The notes: generated by a model from the letters alone, not told the origin. A stretch of 19,194 bases of DNA from CAIXYX01 sp043806415 (GCA_043806415.1 JAZDHB010000094.1:1-19194); one strand, 5' to 3'; positions 1-7,348 are shown, counted from the stretch's first letter. Translations and numbers: made by a program.

Positions 1-300
1 AAGCGGCTCGTGGCAGGCGGCGCACAAGAACATGCCTATCTCAAAGTGGTGGACGTATTTGCCGGAAAAGGGCATCTCGGTGCCCTTCTCGCGCAGGACG
101 TGGTATTGGGATGACGTGAGCCGGGCCTTCCATTCCGGCTCCGAGAGGACGACTTTTGAGGGCGACGAAGAGGATGCACCTGGACGTTGCGCGCCATTCT
201 CTTTTCCGGGACGCTCTTCGCCCCCTCTTCTTTTTGGGCGCTGCGCAACCTTCTTTTCCACGGGAGGCGAAGCGCCCGGGCGCGTGTTGTCTTTCTTCAT
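1..300 (-). CDS. msrB: Peptide-methionine (R)-S-oxide reductase MsrB, 3' end missing
   Basis: MsrB reduces methionine-R-sulfoxide in proteins, usually using thioredoxin (a thioredoxin gene lies at 10748-11062). About 100 codons are present and the frame runs off the window edge. Residues ~51-100 match the MsrB N-terminal half: a helix SEPEWKARL, then SSQYHVLREKGTEMPFSGKY, then the first zinc-type CxxC (CAAC, residues 93-96). The second CxxC and the catalytic Cys would lie beyond the edge. Residues 1-50 are a Lys/Arg/Pro/Ser-rich, probably disordered extension not typical of the family. The ATG at 300 follows GGGGGAT, a plausible ribosome binding site, and lies 37 nt after the stop of the upstream reductase gene, so the two may be co-transcribed. 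An AATATT about 26-29 nt upstream could also serve as a weak TATA box. Identity is firm; the exact start is less sure. Confidence 0.88.
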   Translation of the reverse strand, partial: MKKDNTRPGASPPVEKKVAQRPKRRGGEERPGKENGAQRPGASSSSPSKVVLSEPEWKARLTSSQYHVLREKGTEMPFSGKYVHHFEIGMFLCAACHEPL

Positions 301-337
301 TCATATCCCCCAATTTGTTATCAGGTGCGAATATTTC

Positions 338-997
338 TCAGAGCCTGAGCGCCTGGATTATTTTTCGCGCGATGCCCTCGGGCACCTGCGCGGGCCCGCG
401 CGCCTCGAACCAGTTGATTCGCGCCACCGGAGAGATGCCGCAGAAATTGAGCACCGCCTTGTCCACCGAGAATTCGGGTGCGCGCCCGAAGAGAGAGAAG
501 CCTTCCGCGCCCCCGCCATAGGTGTTGATGACCACCGCGCGCTTGCCGGCCAGCCGCTGTTCGATGGGCAGGTTGGCGAGGAAAATGGGATAGCACGCGC
601 CCACGCCGCACAGCGCCCCGATCACGGGCTTGGCTGCCGCGGGGATTTGGGGCGCCTGCTTGAAATTGTAAGCGAACCCGGCCGTGAAGATGCGGTCGAA
701 GAAACCCTTGAGCATGGCGGGCGCGCCATACCACCAGACCGGGTAGATGAAAACGAGCAGGTCCGCCTTTTGGATAAGGCGCTGATAACGGGCGACGAGA
801 GGATCGGCCCTCTGTTCGCCCTTGCGGTTCATGGCCGCATAATCCCGCGAGTCCAGAAGCGGATCGAACTGGTCGGAATAAAGGTCGATGACCTCGAATG
901 GGCGGCCGGCGGCGTCCAGCTTCTCCTTCACGAAGCGGAGCGCGGCGGCGTTGTGGCTGGTTTTCGAGTCGGGGTGGGCATAGATGATCAGGTCCAT
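338..997 (-). CDS. NAD(P)H:quinone oxidoreductase, flavodoxin-fold (KefF/NQO-like)
   Basis: Predicted FAD/FMN-dependent NAD(P)H quinone reductase of the flavodoxin_2 family, 219 residues. The N terminus MDLIIYAHPDSKTSHN is the phosphate-binding first strand and loop. The segment around PVWWYGAPAMLKGFFDRIF is the signature flavin/quinone-site loop, followed by GFAYNF, and INTYGGG is the second flavin loop. An upstream in-frame ATG at 1030 exists, but I chose ATG 997 because the alignable fold begins there and because a TATA box centred near 1022 sits 25-26 bp upstream, predicting a leaderless mRNA starting at this ATG. It is divergent from a MenA-like prenyltransferase and upstream of msrB, so a role in quinone or thiol redox balance is inferred. 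The substrate cannot be told from sequence. Confidence 0.85.
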   Translation of the reverse strand: MDLIIYAHPDSKTSHNAAALRFVKEKLDAAGRPFEVIDLYSDQFDPLLDSRDYAAMNRKGEQRADPLVARYQRLIQKADLLVFIYPVWWYGAPAMLKGFFDRIFTAGFAYNFKQAPQIPAAAKPVIGALCGVGACYPIFLANLPIEQRLAGKRAVVINTYGGGAEGFSLFGRAPEFSVDKAVLNFCGISPVARINWFEARGPAQVPEGIARKIIQALRL

Positions 998-1017
998 GGG
1001 GAGATATGCCACATATG

Positions 1018-1027
1018 AATTATAAAT
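1018..1027. promoter_or_regulatory. Shared palindromic TATA box for divergent transcription
   Basis: AATTATAAAT contains the perfect palindrome TTATAA (1020-1025). Its centre lies about 25.5 bp from the ATG at 997 on the minus strand and about 31.5 bp from the ATG at 1054 on the plus strand. Archaeal TATA boxes sit about 26 bp before the transcription start, so it could serve a leaderless minus-strand gene and a plus-strand gene with a leader of only a few nucleotides. No other AT-rich box lies in the 56-bp gap. Confidence 0.6.
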
Positions 1028-1053
1028 CATGGCGATGAGAAAATACCGATTTC

Positions 1054-1929
1054 ATGATGCAAAAACTAGTCAATGCCCTGCGCCTCCCGTTCCTGATTGC
1101 CAGCTTCCTTCCGGCGGCCGCGGCCGGAGCGCTGGCCGTGCACGACGGGAATTTCTCGGCCCTGCCCTTCTTCATCGTCTCCTTCGCCGTCCTGTGCGCG
1201 CATGCGGGCACCAACCTGGCCAATGATTACTTCGATTACAAGACCGGGAACTACCCCAAGGTGAAGAAAGAGCCGACCGGCGGCAGCTTCGCCATCCAGA
1301 ACAAGGATTTCTCGCCTGAACAGGTCTATGGGATGAGTCTCGCGTGCTTCGCCCTCTCCCTCGCGCTGTTCGCCTACCTGGCCGCCCAGGTCTCTCCGAT
1401 CGTCCTGATGCTCGGGGCAGCCGGCGTGGCGATCGGTTTCTTCTATACCGCGCCGCCAATCAAGCTGGGCTACCGGGTCCTGGGCGAGCTGGCCACCTTC
1501 GTCGGGATGGGGCCGCTGCTCTTCGAGACCGTTTATTTCGCCACGACCGGCACATTCAGCACGGCCGGCCTTCTCATCTCGGCATTCCTGGGCGTCCTGG
1601 TGCTCAACATCCTGCTGGCTGCCCAGGTCCCGGACATCGAGGTGGACCAGGCGAGCCGGAAACACACGATCAGCGCAAAGTTCGGGCCCTCGGCGCTCTA
1701 CAACATCTTCCTGCTGGCTAACGTCTTCGCCGCGCTGGTCCTCATCGCGTCGGTCGCATGGTACGGACTGCCGAGCGAGATACTCATGGCCCTGCTCGGC
1801 AGCGTCGTGGCCTTCAGGGCTTATTCGCTCCTGACCAAGGAAAAAACGCTCGACGCGCTCGGCTCGTGCCTCAATGCCCTGCAAATCGGGGGCGTGCTGC
1901 TCGTTCTGGCGCTCATATTCAAGATTTAG
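1054..1929 (+). CDS. UbiA-superfamily prenyltransferase, MenA-like
   Basis: Integral membrane prenyltransferase of 291 residues with about eight hydrophobic segments. The first Asp-rich motif is NDYFDYKTG (residues ~66-74), the form typical of MenA (1,4-dihydroxy-2-naphthoate polyprenyltransferase) rather than of archaeal ether-lipid GGGP transferases. FFYTAPPIKLGYRVLGEL and the second motif PDIEVDQASRKHT also resemble MenA. It would attach a polyprenyl chain to an aromatic acceptor in the membrane; the real acceptor is unknown. The first of two adjacent ATGs (1054, 1057) was chosen. It begins a unit with a DoxX gene whose start lies 10 nt after its stop, and it is divergent from a quinone reductase gene, which supports a quinone-linked role. 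Family assignment is firm; MenA-type specificity is a motif-based inference. Confidence 0.85.
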   Translation: MMQKLVNALRLPFLIASFLPAAAAGALAVHDGNFSALPFFIVSFAVLCAHAGTNLANDYFDYKTGNYPKVKKEPTGGSFAIQNKDFSPEQVYGMSLACFALSLALFAYLAAQVSPIVLMLGAAGVAIGFFYTAPPIKLGYRVLGELATFVGMGPLLFETVYFATTGTFSTAGLLISAFLGVLVLNILLAAQVPDIEVDQASRKHTISAKFGPSALYNIFLLANVFAALVLIASVAWYGLPSEILMALLGSVVAFRAYSLLTKEKTLDALGSCLNALQIGGVLLVLALIFKI

Positions 1930-1939
1930 AGGTGGAAAG

Positions 1940-2422
1940 ATGAAAAATACTCATGAGAACAACGATGACGAAGCCTGCAGGCGCCGATGCATGTACAAAA
2001 GCGTCGGGCTGCTGGTTCTGCGCCTGATTTTCGTGGCCTGGATGCTGCATGGCGTGCAGAAGCTCATGGACATAGAGGGAACGACCAAATTCTTCTCGGG
2101 CCTGGGCATCCCGATGCCGAACGCGATGGCCTGGGTGGTGTCCCTGATCGAAACGTTCGGAAGCCTGGCCCTGCTGCTGGGCTTGGGCACCCGTTACGTC
2201 GCCCCGCTGATGGCATTCGTCATGCTGGTGGCCATCCTGACCGCGCACCTGCCTTCGGCGCTCAAAGCGGGCCTGCCCTTCGGCTACCTCAAGATGGAGC
2301 TGCCCATCTCGTACTTCGTGATATCGGTGGCCCTGGCGCTGAGCGGACCGGGCAGATACAGCCTGGACAAGCTGCTCTTCTGCAAGAACAAATGCGACGG
2401 GAAATGCCAGGGGAAGAAATGA
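1940..2422 (+). CDS. DoxX family membrane protein with Cys-rich termini
   Basis: A 160-residue, four-helix membrane protein of the DoxX family. The typical pattern LRLIFVAWMLHGVQKLMD, then FSGLGIPMPNAMAWVVSLIETFGSLALLLGLGTR, is visible. DoxX proteins are linked to quinone- or thiol-dependent redox processes, but most members have no defined reaction. ATG 1940 follows GAGGTGG, a clear Shine-Dalgarno, 10 nt after the ubiA-like stop, so the two genes are probably co-transcribed and translated from one mRNA. Odd: both termini carry cysteines at i,i+4 spacing (C13/C17, and C148/C152/C156 in a Lys-rich tail). With four membrane helices both ends should face the same side, normally the cytoplasm. 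They could bind metal or form disulfides; this is inference. Confidence 0.8.
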   Translation: MKNTHENNDDEACRRRCMYKSVGLLVLRLIFVAWMLHGVQKLMDIEGTTKFFSGLGIPMPNAMAWVVSLIETFGSLALLLGLGTRYVAPLMAFVMLVAILTAHLPSALKAGLPFGYLKMELPISYFVISVALALSGPGRYSLDKLLFCKNKCDGKCQGKK

Positions 2423-2465
2423 ACCGGGAATAAGATAAGGAAAAACAAAAACGAAAAAGACGGAA

Positions 2466-2516
2466 ATCGGGGGCCCGGGCCCCCGATCGATTTTTTATTT
2501 TTCTTTTGTTTCTATT
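2466..2516. terminator. Bidirectional terminator: perfect GC palindrome flanked by T-rich tracts
   Basis: Positions 2466-2487 form a perfect 22-nt palindrome (arm ATCGGGGGCCC). On the plus strand it is followed by a long T-rich run (2490-2516), ending the ubiA-doxX unit. On the minus strand the sequence after the palindrome (2465 down to about 2427) is also T-rich, so it could stop transcripts from the converging membrane-protein gene. Its core GGCCCGGGCC recurs in the palindrome at 10599-10616. Confidence 0.75.
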
Positions 2517-2545
2517 TTTATTCTTCTTTATTTTGTACTCCAGAT

Positions 2546-3547
2546 TTACCTCTTCCTGCCTTTGGCCTTCTTGACCGACCCGGCTTTCGGAGCCGGCTTG
2601 GCCTTGGGCATGGAAGCGATGGACAGGGCCGCCCGCGAGGCGCCGGAAGATGGTTTGCCGGCATAGAAGCCGAACACGTCCACCACGTAGGCGATAAGGA
2701 AGGACACGCCCAATATGGACACCACCGCGCTGACGAACACGGCGGCAATCGGCCCGACGGGCGGGATGGAAGCCAGGGCCGCTGCGATATATTTGGAACC
2801 TTCCATCACCACCATCAGGAAGACCGAACCCGCCAGGACGGCGATGGCGACCTCCAGGGTCTGGCCCGCCACCAGGCCATAGGATTCACGGGGCATCGCG
2901 CTCTCCACGCCGTCTCCGCGGAAGAAGAGGTAATTCGCGAAGGTCGTGCGCACGGAATGGACGAAGGAACCCAGGGCCCAGAGGATGAGGGTCAATATGG
3001 CCAAGGGAGGAGCGAACGATGCGATGGACGGATCGCCCATGGCTAGGCCGGCGCCCAAAACCAAGAGGGCGAGCACAAGCGCGGCGGCGGCCGGAGTGAG
3101 CAGTTTGCGGTCATACCAGCAGCCCGCGTTCAGGAGGAGGACGCGCAGATTGAGCACAAACAGGTCCAACAGGCGCTGGGGCTTGGACGGGACCGGGATG
3201 CCGGAGAGTCCCATCGCCGCACGGGCCATGAACATGACGGTATACAGCGACCAGAGCGTGGCGAGGGCCATCCAGAGCACGAAGAGGAAGATGAAGGCGG
3301 ATACGACGCCGAGGCCGGCGCCCATGATCAGCGCGACGATCGTGGACGGGTCGGCAGAGGCGAGGGCCGCCGCGGTGGACTCCGACGGGATGGTGGCAAC
3401 AAAGAAGACGGCCAGAGAGAAGCTCAGCACGAGGGTCAGGACCAGACTGCCGATGAATTGCACGGCCGCCCATTTGAGCAGTTCCTTGTCCGTGAAGCGG
3501 CCGAGCGCGAGCTTGAAACCCGAAATGACGTCATAGTATTTTCCCAT
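2546..3547 (-). CDS. Polytopic membrane protein of unknown function
   Basis: A 333-residue protein I do not recognise. It has about six long hydrophobic segments (near residues 25-50, 70-105, 145-165, 175-200, 225-250 and 265-295). The loop between the second and third segments contains MARAAMGLSGIPVPSKPQR. The C-terminal ~35 residues form a basic Lys/Ala/Pro tail ending KKAKGRKR, expected to be cytoplasmic by the positive-inside rule. ATG 3547 was preferred over an upstream in-frame TTG because AGGAGGGG (3552-3559) sits 4-5 nt before it. A TATA-like box lies at 3622-3629. The gene follows a KaiC-like ATPase gene on the same strand. It vaguely resembles archaeal multi-TM families of unknown function; no catalytic motif is seen. 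Confidence 0.75.
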   Translation of the reverse strand: MGKYYDVISGFKLALGRFTDKELLKWAAVQFIGSLVLTLVLSFSLAVFFVATIPSESTAAALASADPSTIVALIMGAGLGVVSAFIFLFVLWMALATLWSLYTVMFMARAAMGLSGIPVPSKPQRLLDLFVLNLRVLLLNAGCWYDRKLLTPAAAALVLALLVLGAGLAMGDPSIASFAPPLAILTLILWALGSFVHSVRTTFANYLFFRGDGVESAMPRESYGLVAGQTLEVAIAVLAGSVFLMVVMEGSKYIAAALASIPPVGPIAAVFVSAVVSILGVSFLIAYVVDVFGFYAGKPSSGASRAALSIASMPKAKPAPKAGSVKKAKGRKR

Positions 3548-3621
3548 TTTACCCCTCCTGATTGCAGGCAACCGGTGCTCGATGGATGGAGCACTCGCGT
3601 TAAGGAATGCACCATTACATG

Positions 3622-3629
3622 ATTTATAT
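3622..3629 (-). promoter_or_regulatory. TATA-like box upstream of the membrane-protein gene
   Basis: The minus strand reads AATATAAATC here, just beyond the stop of the KaiC-like gene. It would place a transcription start near 3599 and a leader of about 50 nt containing the AGGAGGGG ribosome binding site. This differs from the leaderless units elsewhere in the window. Confidence 0.45.
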
Positions 3630-3635
3630 TACTTC

Positions 3636-4538
3636 TTACTTGCGGCCCGGCGAAAACGGGGCGCCGGACTTGGACAGGGGACGTATGGACGGCGCGCCGA
3701 ACGAATGATGGCCCTTAGGAGAAGAGGCCTGTTTTTTGGAAGAAGATTCCTTTTCTTTCGAATCGCTCGAATCCTCGGGGGCTTTGGCCGGCTTCTGCTT
3801 CGGCTTTGCTGCGCCGGCGTCCGGAAGAAGAGCCGGGGCGACCGGATTGTCCATGACCAGACTGAATCCGCGATCACTGATGGACGCCGGGCGCAGGATG
3901 TGCTCGTGCGCGCTGCCGCGCATCTTGACGATCTCGAGCGTGCGGGTGCGCCGCATGCCGTCGTGCGCCCAGCCCAGGTGGATGAACCCGTCCGCCAGCG
4001 CCTCGATGCCGACCGTGGTGCGCGGGATATCGCCCGGCGAGCCGTGCATGTCCTCGGCCGTGAGCAGCGCGCTGACGCCCCAGCGGCGGATGGTGTTGAC
4101 GAGCTTGGTCAGCTCGCGCCGGCGCGCGTCGCCTTCCGAGAGCAGGGCCAGCGGGGTGACGGAATCGAAGACCACGCGCTCCACGCCCAGCGTGTCGATG
4201 AGTTCGAGGAGCGAGCTTTCCTGCTCCATGAAATCACCCAGCTCGTTGTGCGGGTATTCGATGAACAGGACGTGCTTCTCGCGCTCAAGCTCGGGCAGGT
4301 TCCAGTCGTATCCGCTCATGTTCGCGAAAATGGAGAATTTCGGCTCGTCGAAGGAGAGATAGAGGCCCGGCTCCTTGTTCTGCCGGTAGCCCTCGACGAG
4401 GAATTGGGTGGCGAAGGTCGTGCGCCCCGAGCCGGTGCTGCCGGCCACGGCCACGATGCTGTTCTTGGTGTATCCGCCGCCCAGCATCCCGTCCAGGCCG
4501 GGTATGCCGGAGGTGACTTTCGGAAACAGGAGGCCCAT
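3636..4538 (-). CDS. KaiC-like RecA-superfamily ATPase with disordered C-terminal tail
   Basis: A 300-residue single-domain KaiC/RecA-type ATPase. It opens with TSGIPGLDGMLGGG (residues 9-22), the KaiC family N-terminal signature, then Walker A GSTGSGRTT (33-41), an acidic FDE (63-65) at the catalytic-Glu position, and Walker B RVVFDS (121-126). The core ends near residue 235. The remaining ~65 residues are Lys/Ser/Pro-rich and look disordered. Archaeal single-domain KaiC homologues are common; some act in signalling or motility, most are unassigned. The start at 4538 is supported by the family N terminus and by a TATA-like CATAAAAA about 26 bp upstream, so the mRNA may be leaderless. Neighbours are an unrecognised protein gene upstream (64-nt gap) and a membrane-protein gene downstream. 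ATPase assignment is firm, role unknown. Confidence 0.85.
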   Translation of the reverse strand: MGLLFPKVTSGIPGLDGMLGGGYTKNSIVAVAGSTGSGRTTFATQFLVEGYRQNKEPGLYLSFDEPKFSIFANMSGYDWNLPELEREKHVLFIEYPHNELGDFMEQESSLLELIDTLGVERVVFDSVTPLALLSEGDARRRELTKLVNTIRRWGVSALLTAEDMHGSPGDIPRTTVGIEALADGFIHLGWAHDGMRRTRTLEIVKMRGSAHEHILRPASISDRGFSLVMDNPVAPALLPDAGAAKPKQKPAKAPEDSSDSKEKESSSKKQASSPKGHHSFGAPSIRPLSKSGAPFSPGRK

Positions 4539-4560
4539 ACAGACACCATGCGCACATCGT

Positions 4561-4568
4561 TTTTATGC
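4561..4568 (-). promoter_or_regulatory. TATA-like box for the KaiC-like gene
   Basis: The minus strand reads GCATAAAAAC. The AT-rich centre is about 26 bp upstream of ATG 4538, the spacing expected for leaderless archaeal transcription. The match to the TTTATATA consensus is moderate. Confidence 0.4.
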
Positions 4569-4602
4569 CTACGCTTTCCGATCATATGCGTTTTCGCGGA
4601 CG

Positions 4603-5160
4603 CTACGCTTTCGAATCTTGCGTTTTCTGCTCCGGCGCGCCCGGGTCTTTTACGTCCCTTTTGGCATCCCCGCCCTTGCCGTCGATCATGCGCTTGCCCA
4701 ACTCGGCCCGGCGGGCCATCTGGTTCTGGAAAATGATCTTCTCCTCGGGTTTGAGCGTGGAGGTCAGGATGTGGCGGGTGAAATCCTGCGTGATGGCCGA
4801 GACGTTCATGAGCGAGGTCTGCAGCTCGCCGGCCGTCACCCGGACGTCAAGCGGCTCCTCCAGCTCGATGGCGATGGGGGCGTAGTTCATCACGAGCGTG
4901 AAGAGGGTGGGCAGGTCGACCACCAGCATGCTCACCTTGGCCGTGGTGGAATAGAGCTCGTCGCGCTTGAGCGGCTCGTCCACCTCGCCGACCGCGAAGC
5001 GCACGCCCTCCTCGTTGGTGAGCTTGCCCACGAACCCCACCATGATATTCTGGAGCGCGGTCGAATCGGACGCGTGCATGTCGAAATAGAAATGCAGGTA
5101 GAACCCGCCGTGGCGGAGCACCTCGTTCTTGAGGGCTTCGAACTTCCTGAGATCGGCCAT
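4603..5160 (-). CDS. Conserved-looking hypothetical protein next to a KaiC-like ATPase
   Basis: A 185-residue soluble protein I do not recognise. It looks like a compact alpha/beta domain (residues ~5-150): a strand FYLHFYFDMHA, an amphipathic helix NIMVGFVGKLTNEEG, further strands FAVGEVDEP and KVSMLVVDLPTLFTLVMNYAPIAIELEEPLDVRV, then a helical end with LMNVSAITQDFTRHIL. The last ~25 residues are Lys/Asp-rich and disordered-looking. ATG 5160 was chosen over an in-frame GTG at 5169 since ATG is the rule here and neither has a clear Shine-Dalgarno. It is 64 nt upstream of the KaiC-like gene on the same strand, which suggests but does not prove a functional pair. Confidence 0.65.
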   Translation of the reverse strand: MADLRKFEALKNEVLRHGGFYLHFYFDMHASDSTALQNIMVGFVGKLTNEEGVRFAVGEVDEPLKRDELYSTTAKVSMLVVDLPTLFTLVMNYAPIAIELEEPLDVRVTAGELQTSLMNVSAITQDFTRHILTSTLKPEEKIIFQNQMARRAELGKRMIDGKGGDAKRDVKDPGAPEQKTQDSKA

Positions 5161-5212
5161 AGGAACCACAAACGCATGGAATAAGGATACTGGATAAGAG
5201 AGGCCGGTTGAT

Positions 5213-5221
5213 GTTTATATT
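5213..5221 (-). promoter_or_regulatory. TATA-like box upstream of the 185-residue protein gene
   Basis: The minus strand reads GAATATAAAC. The expected transcription start is near 5190, giving a leader of about 30 nt before ATG 5160. A weaker AATAAGG box nearer the gene (about 5183) would give an almost leaderless mRNA; I cannot choose between them. Confidence 0.4.
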
Positions 5222-5280
5222 CGTGAGCCCGACATGAGAAACGTGGGGGACCTTAGACTCGCCAAACCCCCCTTCATGGA

Positions 5281-6576
5281 TCAGGGGTATCTGGGCCAGA
5301 CCGGCCCGAGGATCCGTTTGGGGAATTTAAGCGCGAACGGGCCGACGTGGGCGCACAGAAGCACGTCCCCGCCAACCGGATAGACGGCGGCCAGCTCGCC
5401 GGGAACGGCGTCTTGCATGCGACGGGCCCCTTCGCCGCCGACCGGACCGGGCGCCGCGCGGCCGCCGATGATCTTCGGCGCCACGAAGAGAAGCATCTCA
5501 TCCACGAGGCTCTGCTTGAGCAGGCGGGCGGCCAGCTCGGGGCCGCCCTCGCAAAGCACGTGGTTGATGCCCAGATTATGAAGATGCGCCAGCACGTGGC
5601 GCAGGTCCATGTTGTCCCGTGAAATGGCGGGGCAGACGATGACGCCCACGCCGGCGGCCCGGATTTTTTGGAGCTTGGCCAGCCGGGACTTGTCTTTCGT
5701 CGCCAGAGTGGCGATAAGGACGTTGCCGTCTGCGAGCGCTTTGGCATGGAGCGGGATTTTCAATCCCCCGTCCACGATGACGCGCAGGGGGTCAGCGACC
5801 AGCCCGATCGAGGAGAAGGACAGGCCGAGCCCGGCGCCCGCGGCTCCAGCCGGCGATGGGGATTCGGCGATGCGGCCTCGTTTTTCGGAGCGCGCCGGAT
5901 CGACACGGGCCGTGAGATGAGGATCGTCCTTGACCACCGTCCCCGCGCCCACGAGGATGGCGCCGCATTTGGCGCGCATGAGATGGACCAGCTCGCGGGA
6001 TTTCTCCGAGCTGATCCACTTGGAATCGCCTAAGCGCGTGGCGCTCTTGCCGTCCAGGCTCATGGCCATCTTGAGGGTCAGGAAGGGCCGCTTGCGCTCG
6101 CAGCGGGAAATGAACGCCGCGTTGATGGCGCAGGCCGAGTCGCAAAAAAGGCCGGAACGGACCTTAACGCCGGCGCGCGCGAGCAGTTTGGCGCCCCCTC
6201 CGCGCACGGACTTGTTTGGGTCGTGCATGGAGAAGACGACTTCCTTCATCTTGCCGGCCAGGATCGCGTCCGTGCAGGGCGGCGTGAGGCCGTGGTGCGC
6301 GCAGGGCTCCAGCGTCACGTAGAGCGTGGAGCCCCGGAGGAGCGCGTCGGCGCGCGAGCCGTGCTTTTCTCGCACGTCCCGGATCGCGGCCACCTCGGCA
6401 TGGGCCTGCCCGGCACGCGCATGATACCCCTCGCCCAGGATTTTCCCGTTCTTGGCAATGAGCGCCCCCACGCAGGGGTTCGGAGAGGGCCTTCCCAGTA
6501 CCGAAAGCTCGACGGCCCGGCGCATGCAGAGGGCATCGAAATCGGACCAGGTATTGCGGCTCGGTAGACTAGGCAT
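5281..6576 (-). CDS. ribD: Bifunctional riboflavin deaminase/reductase RibD
   Basis: RibD deaminates and then reduces the pyrimidine formed by RibA. The protein has 431 residues from ATG 6576. Deaminase domain ~10-150: zinc and catalytic residues in HAE (H59, E61) and in EPCAHHGLTPPC (C92, C101). Reductase domain ~155-425: PFLTLKMAMSLDGKSA, ILVGAGTVVKDDPHL and LCEGGPELAARLL are standard NADPH/substrate motifs. An insertion of about 25 Gly/Ala/Ser-rich residues follows HLTAR before PLRVIVDGG. This fused form is the bacterial arrangement; many archaea instead use a separate reductase acting before deamination. It is the last gene of the rib cluster, 52 nt after ribA. An upstream ATG (6624) would overlap ribA and precede the conserved domain, so 6576 is preferred. 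A weak TAAAAAAT lies about 31 bp upstream. Confidence 0.92.
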   Translation of the reverse strand: MPSLPSRNTWSDFDALCMRRAVELSVLGRPSPNPCVGALIAKNGKILGEGYHARAGQAHAEVAAIRDVREKHGSRADALLRGSTLYVTLEPCAHHGLTPPCTDAILAGKMKEVVFSMHDPNKSVRGGGAKLLARAGVKVRSGLFCDSACAINAAFISRCERKRPFLTLKMAMSLDGKSATRLGDSKWISSEKSRELVHLMRAKCGAILVGAGTVVKDDPHLTARVDPARSEKRGRIAESPSPAGAAGAGLGLSFSSIGLVADPLRVIVDGGLKIPLHAKALADGNVLIATLATKDKSRLAKLQKIRAAGVGVIVCPAISRDNMDLRHVLAHLHNLGINHVLCEGGPELAARLLKQSLVDEMLLFVAPKIIGGRAAPGPVGGEGARRMQDAVPGELAAVYPVGGDVLLCAHVGPFALKFPKRILGPVWPRYP

Positions 6577-6628
6577 AAGAATCGTTAATGGCACAATCAG
6601 AAGATTTTTTAGCCTACCTGCCACGCGC

Positions 6629-7348
6629 TCAATCGATCAAATGGCGCATCTTCTCCTTCTTGGTAGCCAGATAGCGCTCATTGTGGGGGTTCTTGGCAAT
6701 CAGGAGCGGCAGGCGGCCCTCGATCCGGATGCCGCACTTCTCCAATCCCTCGATCTTCTTGGGATTGTTGGTGATGAGAAGGACGGATTTGACGCCCAGA
6801 TCGCCTAAGATGCAGGCCGCGGACGAGTAATCGCGCCGGTCTTCAGCGAACCCCAGAAGCAGGTTGGCTTCCACCGTATCGTGCCCCTGGTCCTGGAGGG
6901 CGTAGGCTTTCATCTTGTTGGCCAACCCGATCCCGCGGCCCTCCTGATCGAGATGGATGATCACGCCCAGCCCGCCGGCCTGTATCTGGCGCATGGCCTT
7001 CTCCAGTTGCGGCCCGCAGTCGCAGCGCAAGGAACCGAGCGCATCGCCGGTGACGCATTCGGAATGCAGCCGGACCGGTACGCGCTCGGCCCCCTCGACC
7101 TTGCCCACGAACAGGGCCAGGTGGGTGGGGCCGGACTTCTCCTGGTAGGCCCAGAGGTTGAATGCGCCGTATTTGGTGGGCAGCACGGTCTTGGCCACGA
7201 GGACGAGATTCTGATGATGGCAGAGGCAGGCGGCCGATGAGCCGCAATCCGCGGTTTTGAAAAGCGCTTTGGCCGAAGAATCAGGTTTGGCCGAGGAATC
7301 CGGTTTGGCGGCGTGGGCGGGTTTTGCTTTTTTGACCATATCATTCAT
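6629..7348 (-). CDS. ribA: GTP cyclohydrolase II RibA
   Basis: Converts GTP to 2,5-diamino-6-ribosylamino-4-pyrimidinone 5'-phosphate, formate and pyrophosphate, the first committed step of riboflavin synthesis. The protein is 239 residues. Zinc cysteines are in ECVTGDALGSLRCDCG (C98, C109, C111); DQEGRGIGL (134-142) and YALQDQGHDTVEAN are hallmark motifs, and TNNPKK follows. This is the bacterial-type enzyme, not the archaeal GTP cyclohydrolase III. Residues ~1-45 are an extension with a short duplicated motif (AKPDSS twice) and extra cysteines (C35, C41, C43). The start at 7348 overlaps the end of ribH by 8 nt, implying translational coupling; an alternative ATG three codons later (7339) is possible. 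It is a stand-alone RibA, not fused to RibB as in many bacteria. Confidence 0.94.
   Translation of the reverse strand: MNDMVKKAKPAHAAKPDSSAKPDSSAKALFKTADCGSSAACLCHHQNLVLVAKTVLPTKYGAFNLWAYQEKSGPTHLALFVGKVEGAERVPVRLHSECVTGDALGSLRCDCGPQLEKAMRQIQAGGLGVIIHLDQEGRGIGLANKMKAYALQDQGHDTVEANLLLGFAEDRRDYSSAACILGDLGVKSVLLITNNPKKIEGLEKCGIRIEGRLPLLIAKNPHNERYLATKKEKMRHLID

Noticed and set aside
32..1018. Plus-strand open frame of 328 codons opposite msrB and the quinone reductase
   Set aside because: The minus strand encodes recognisable MsrB and flavodoxin-fold proteins with proper start signals; the plus frame gives no domain.
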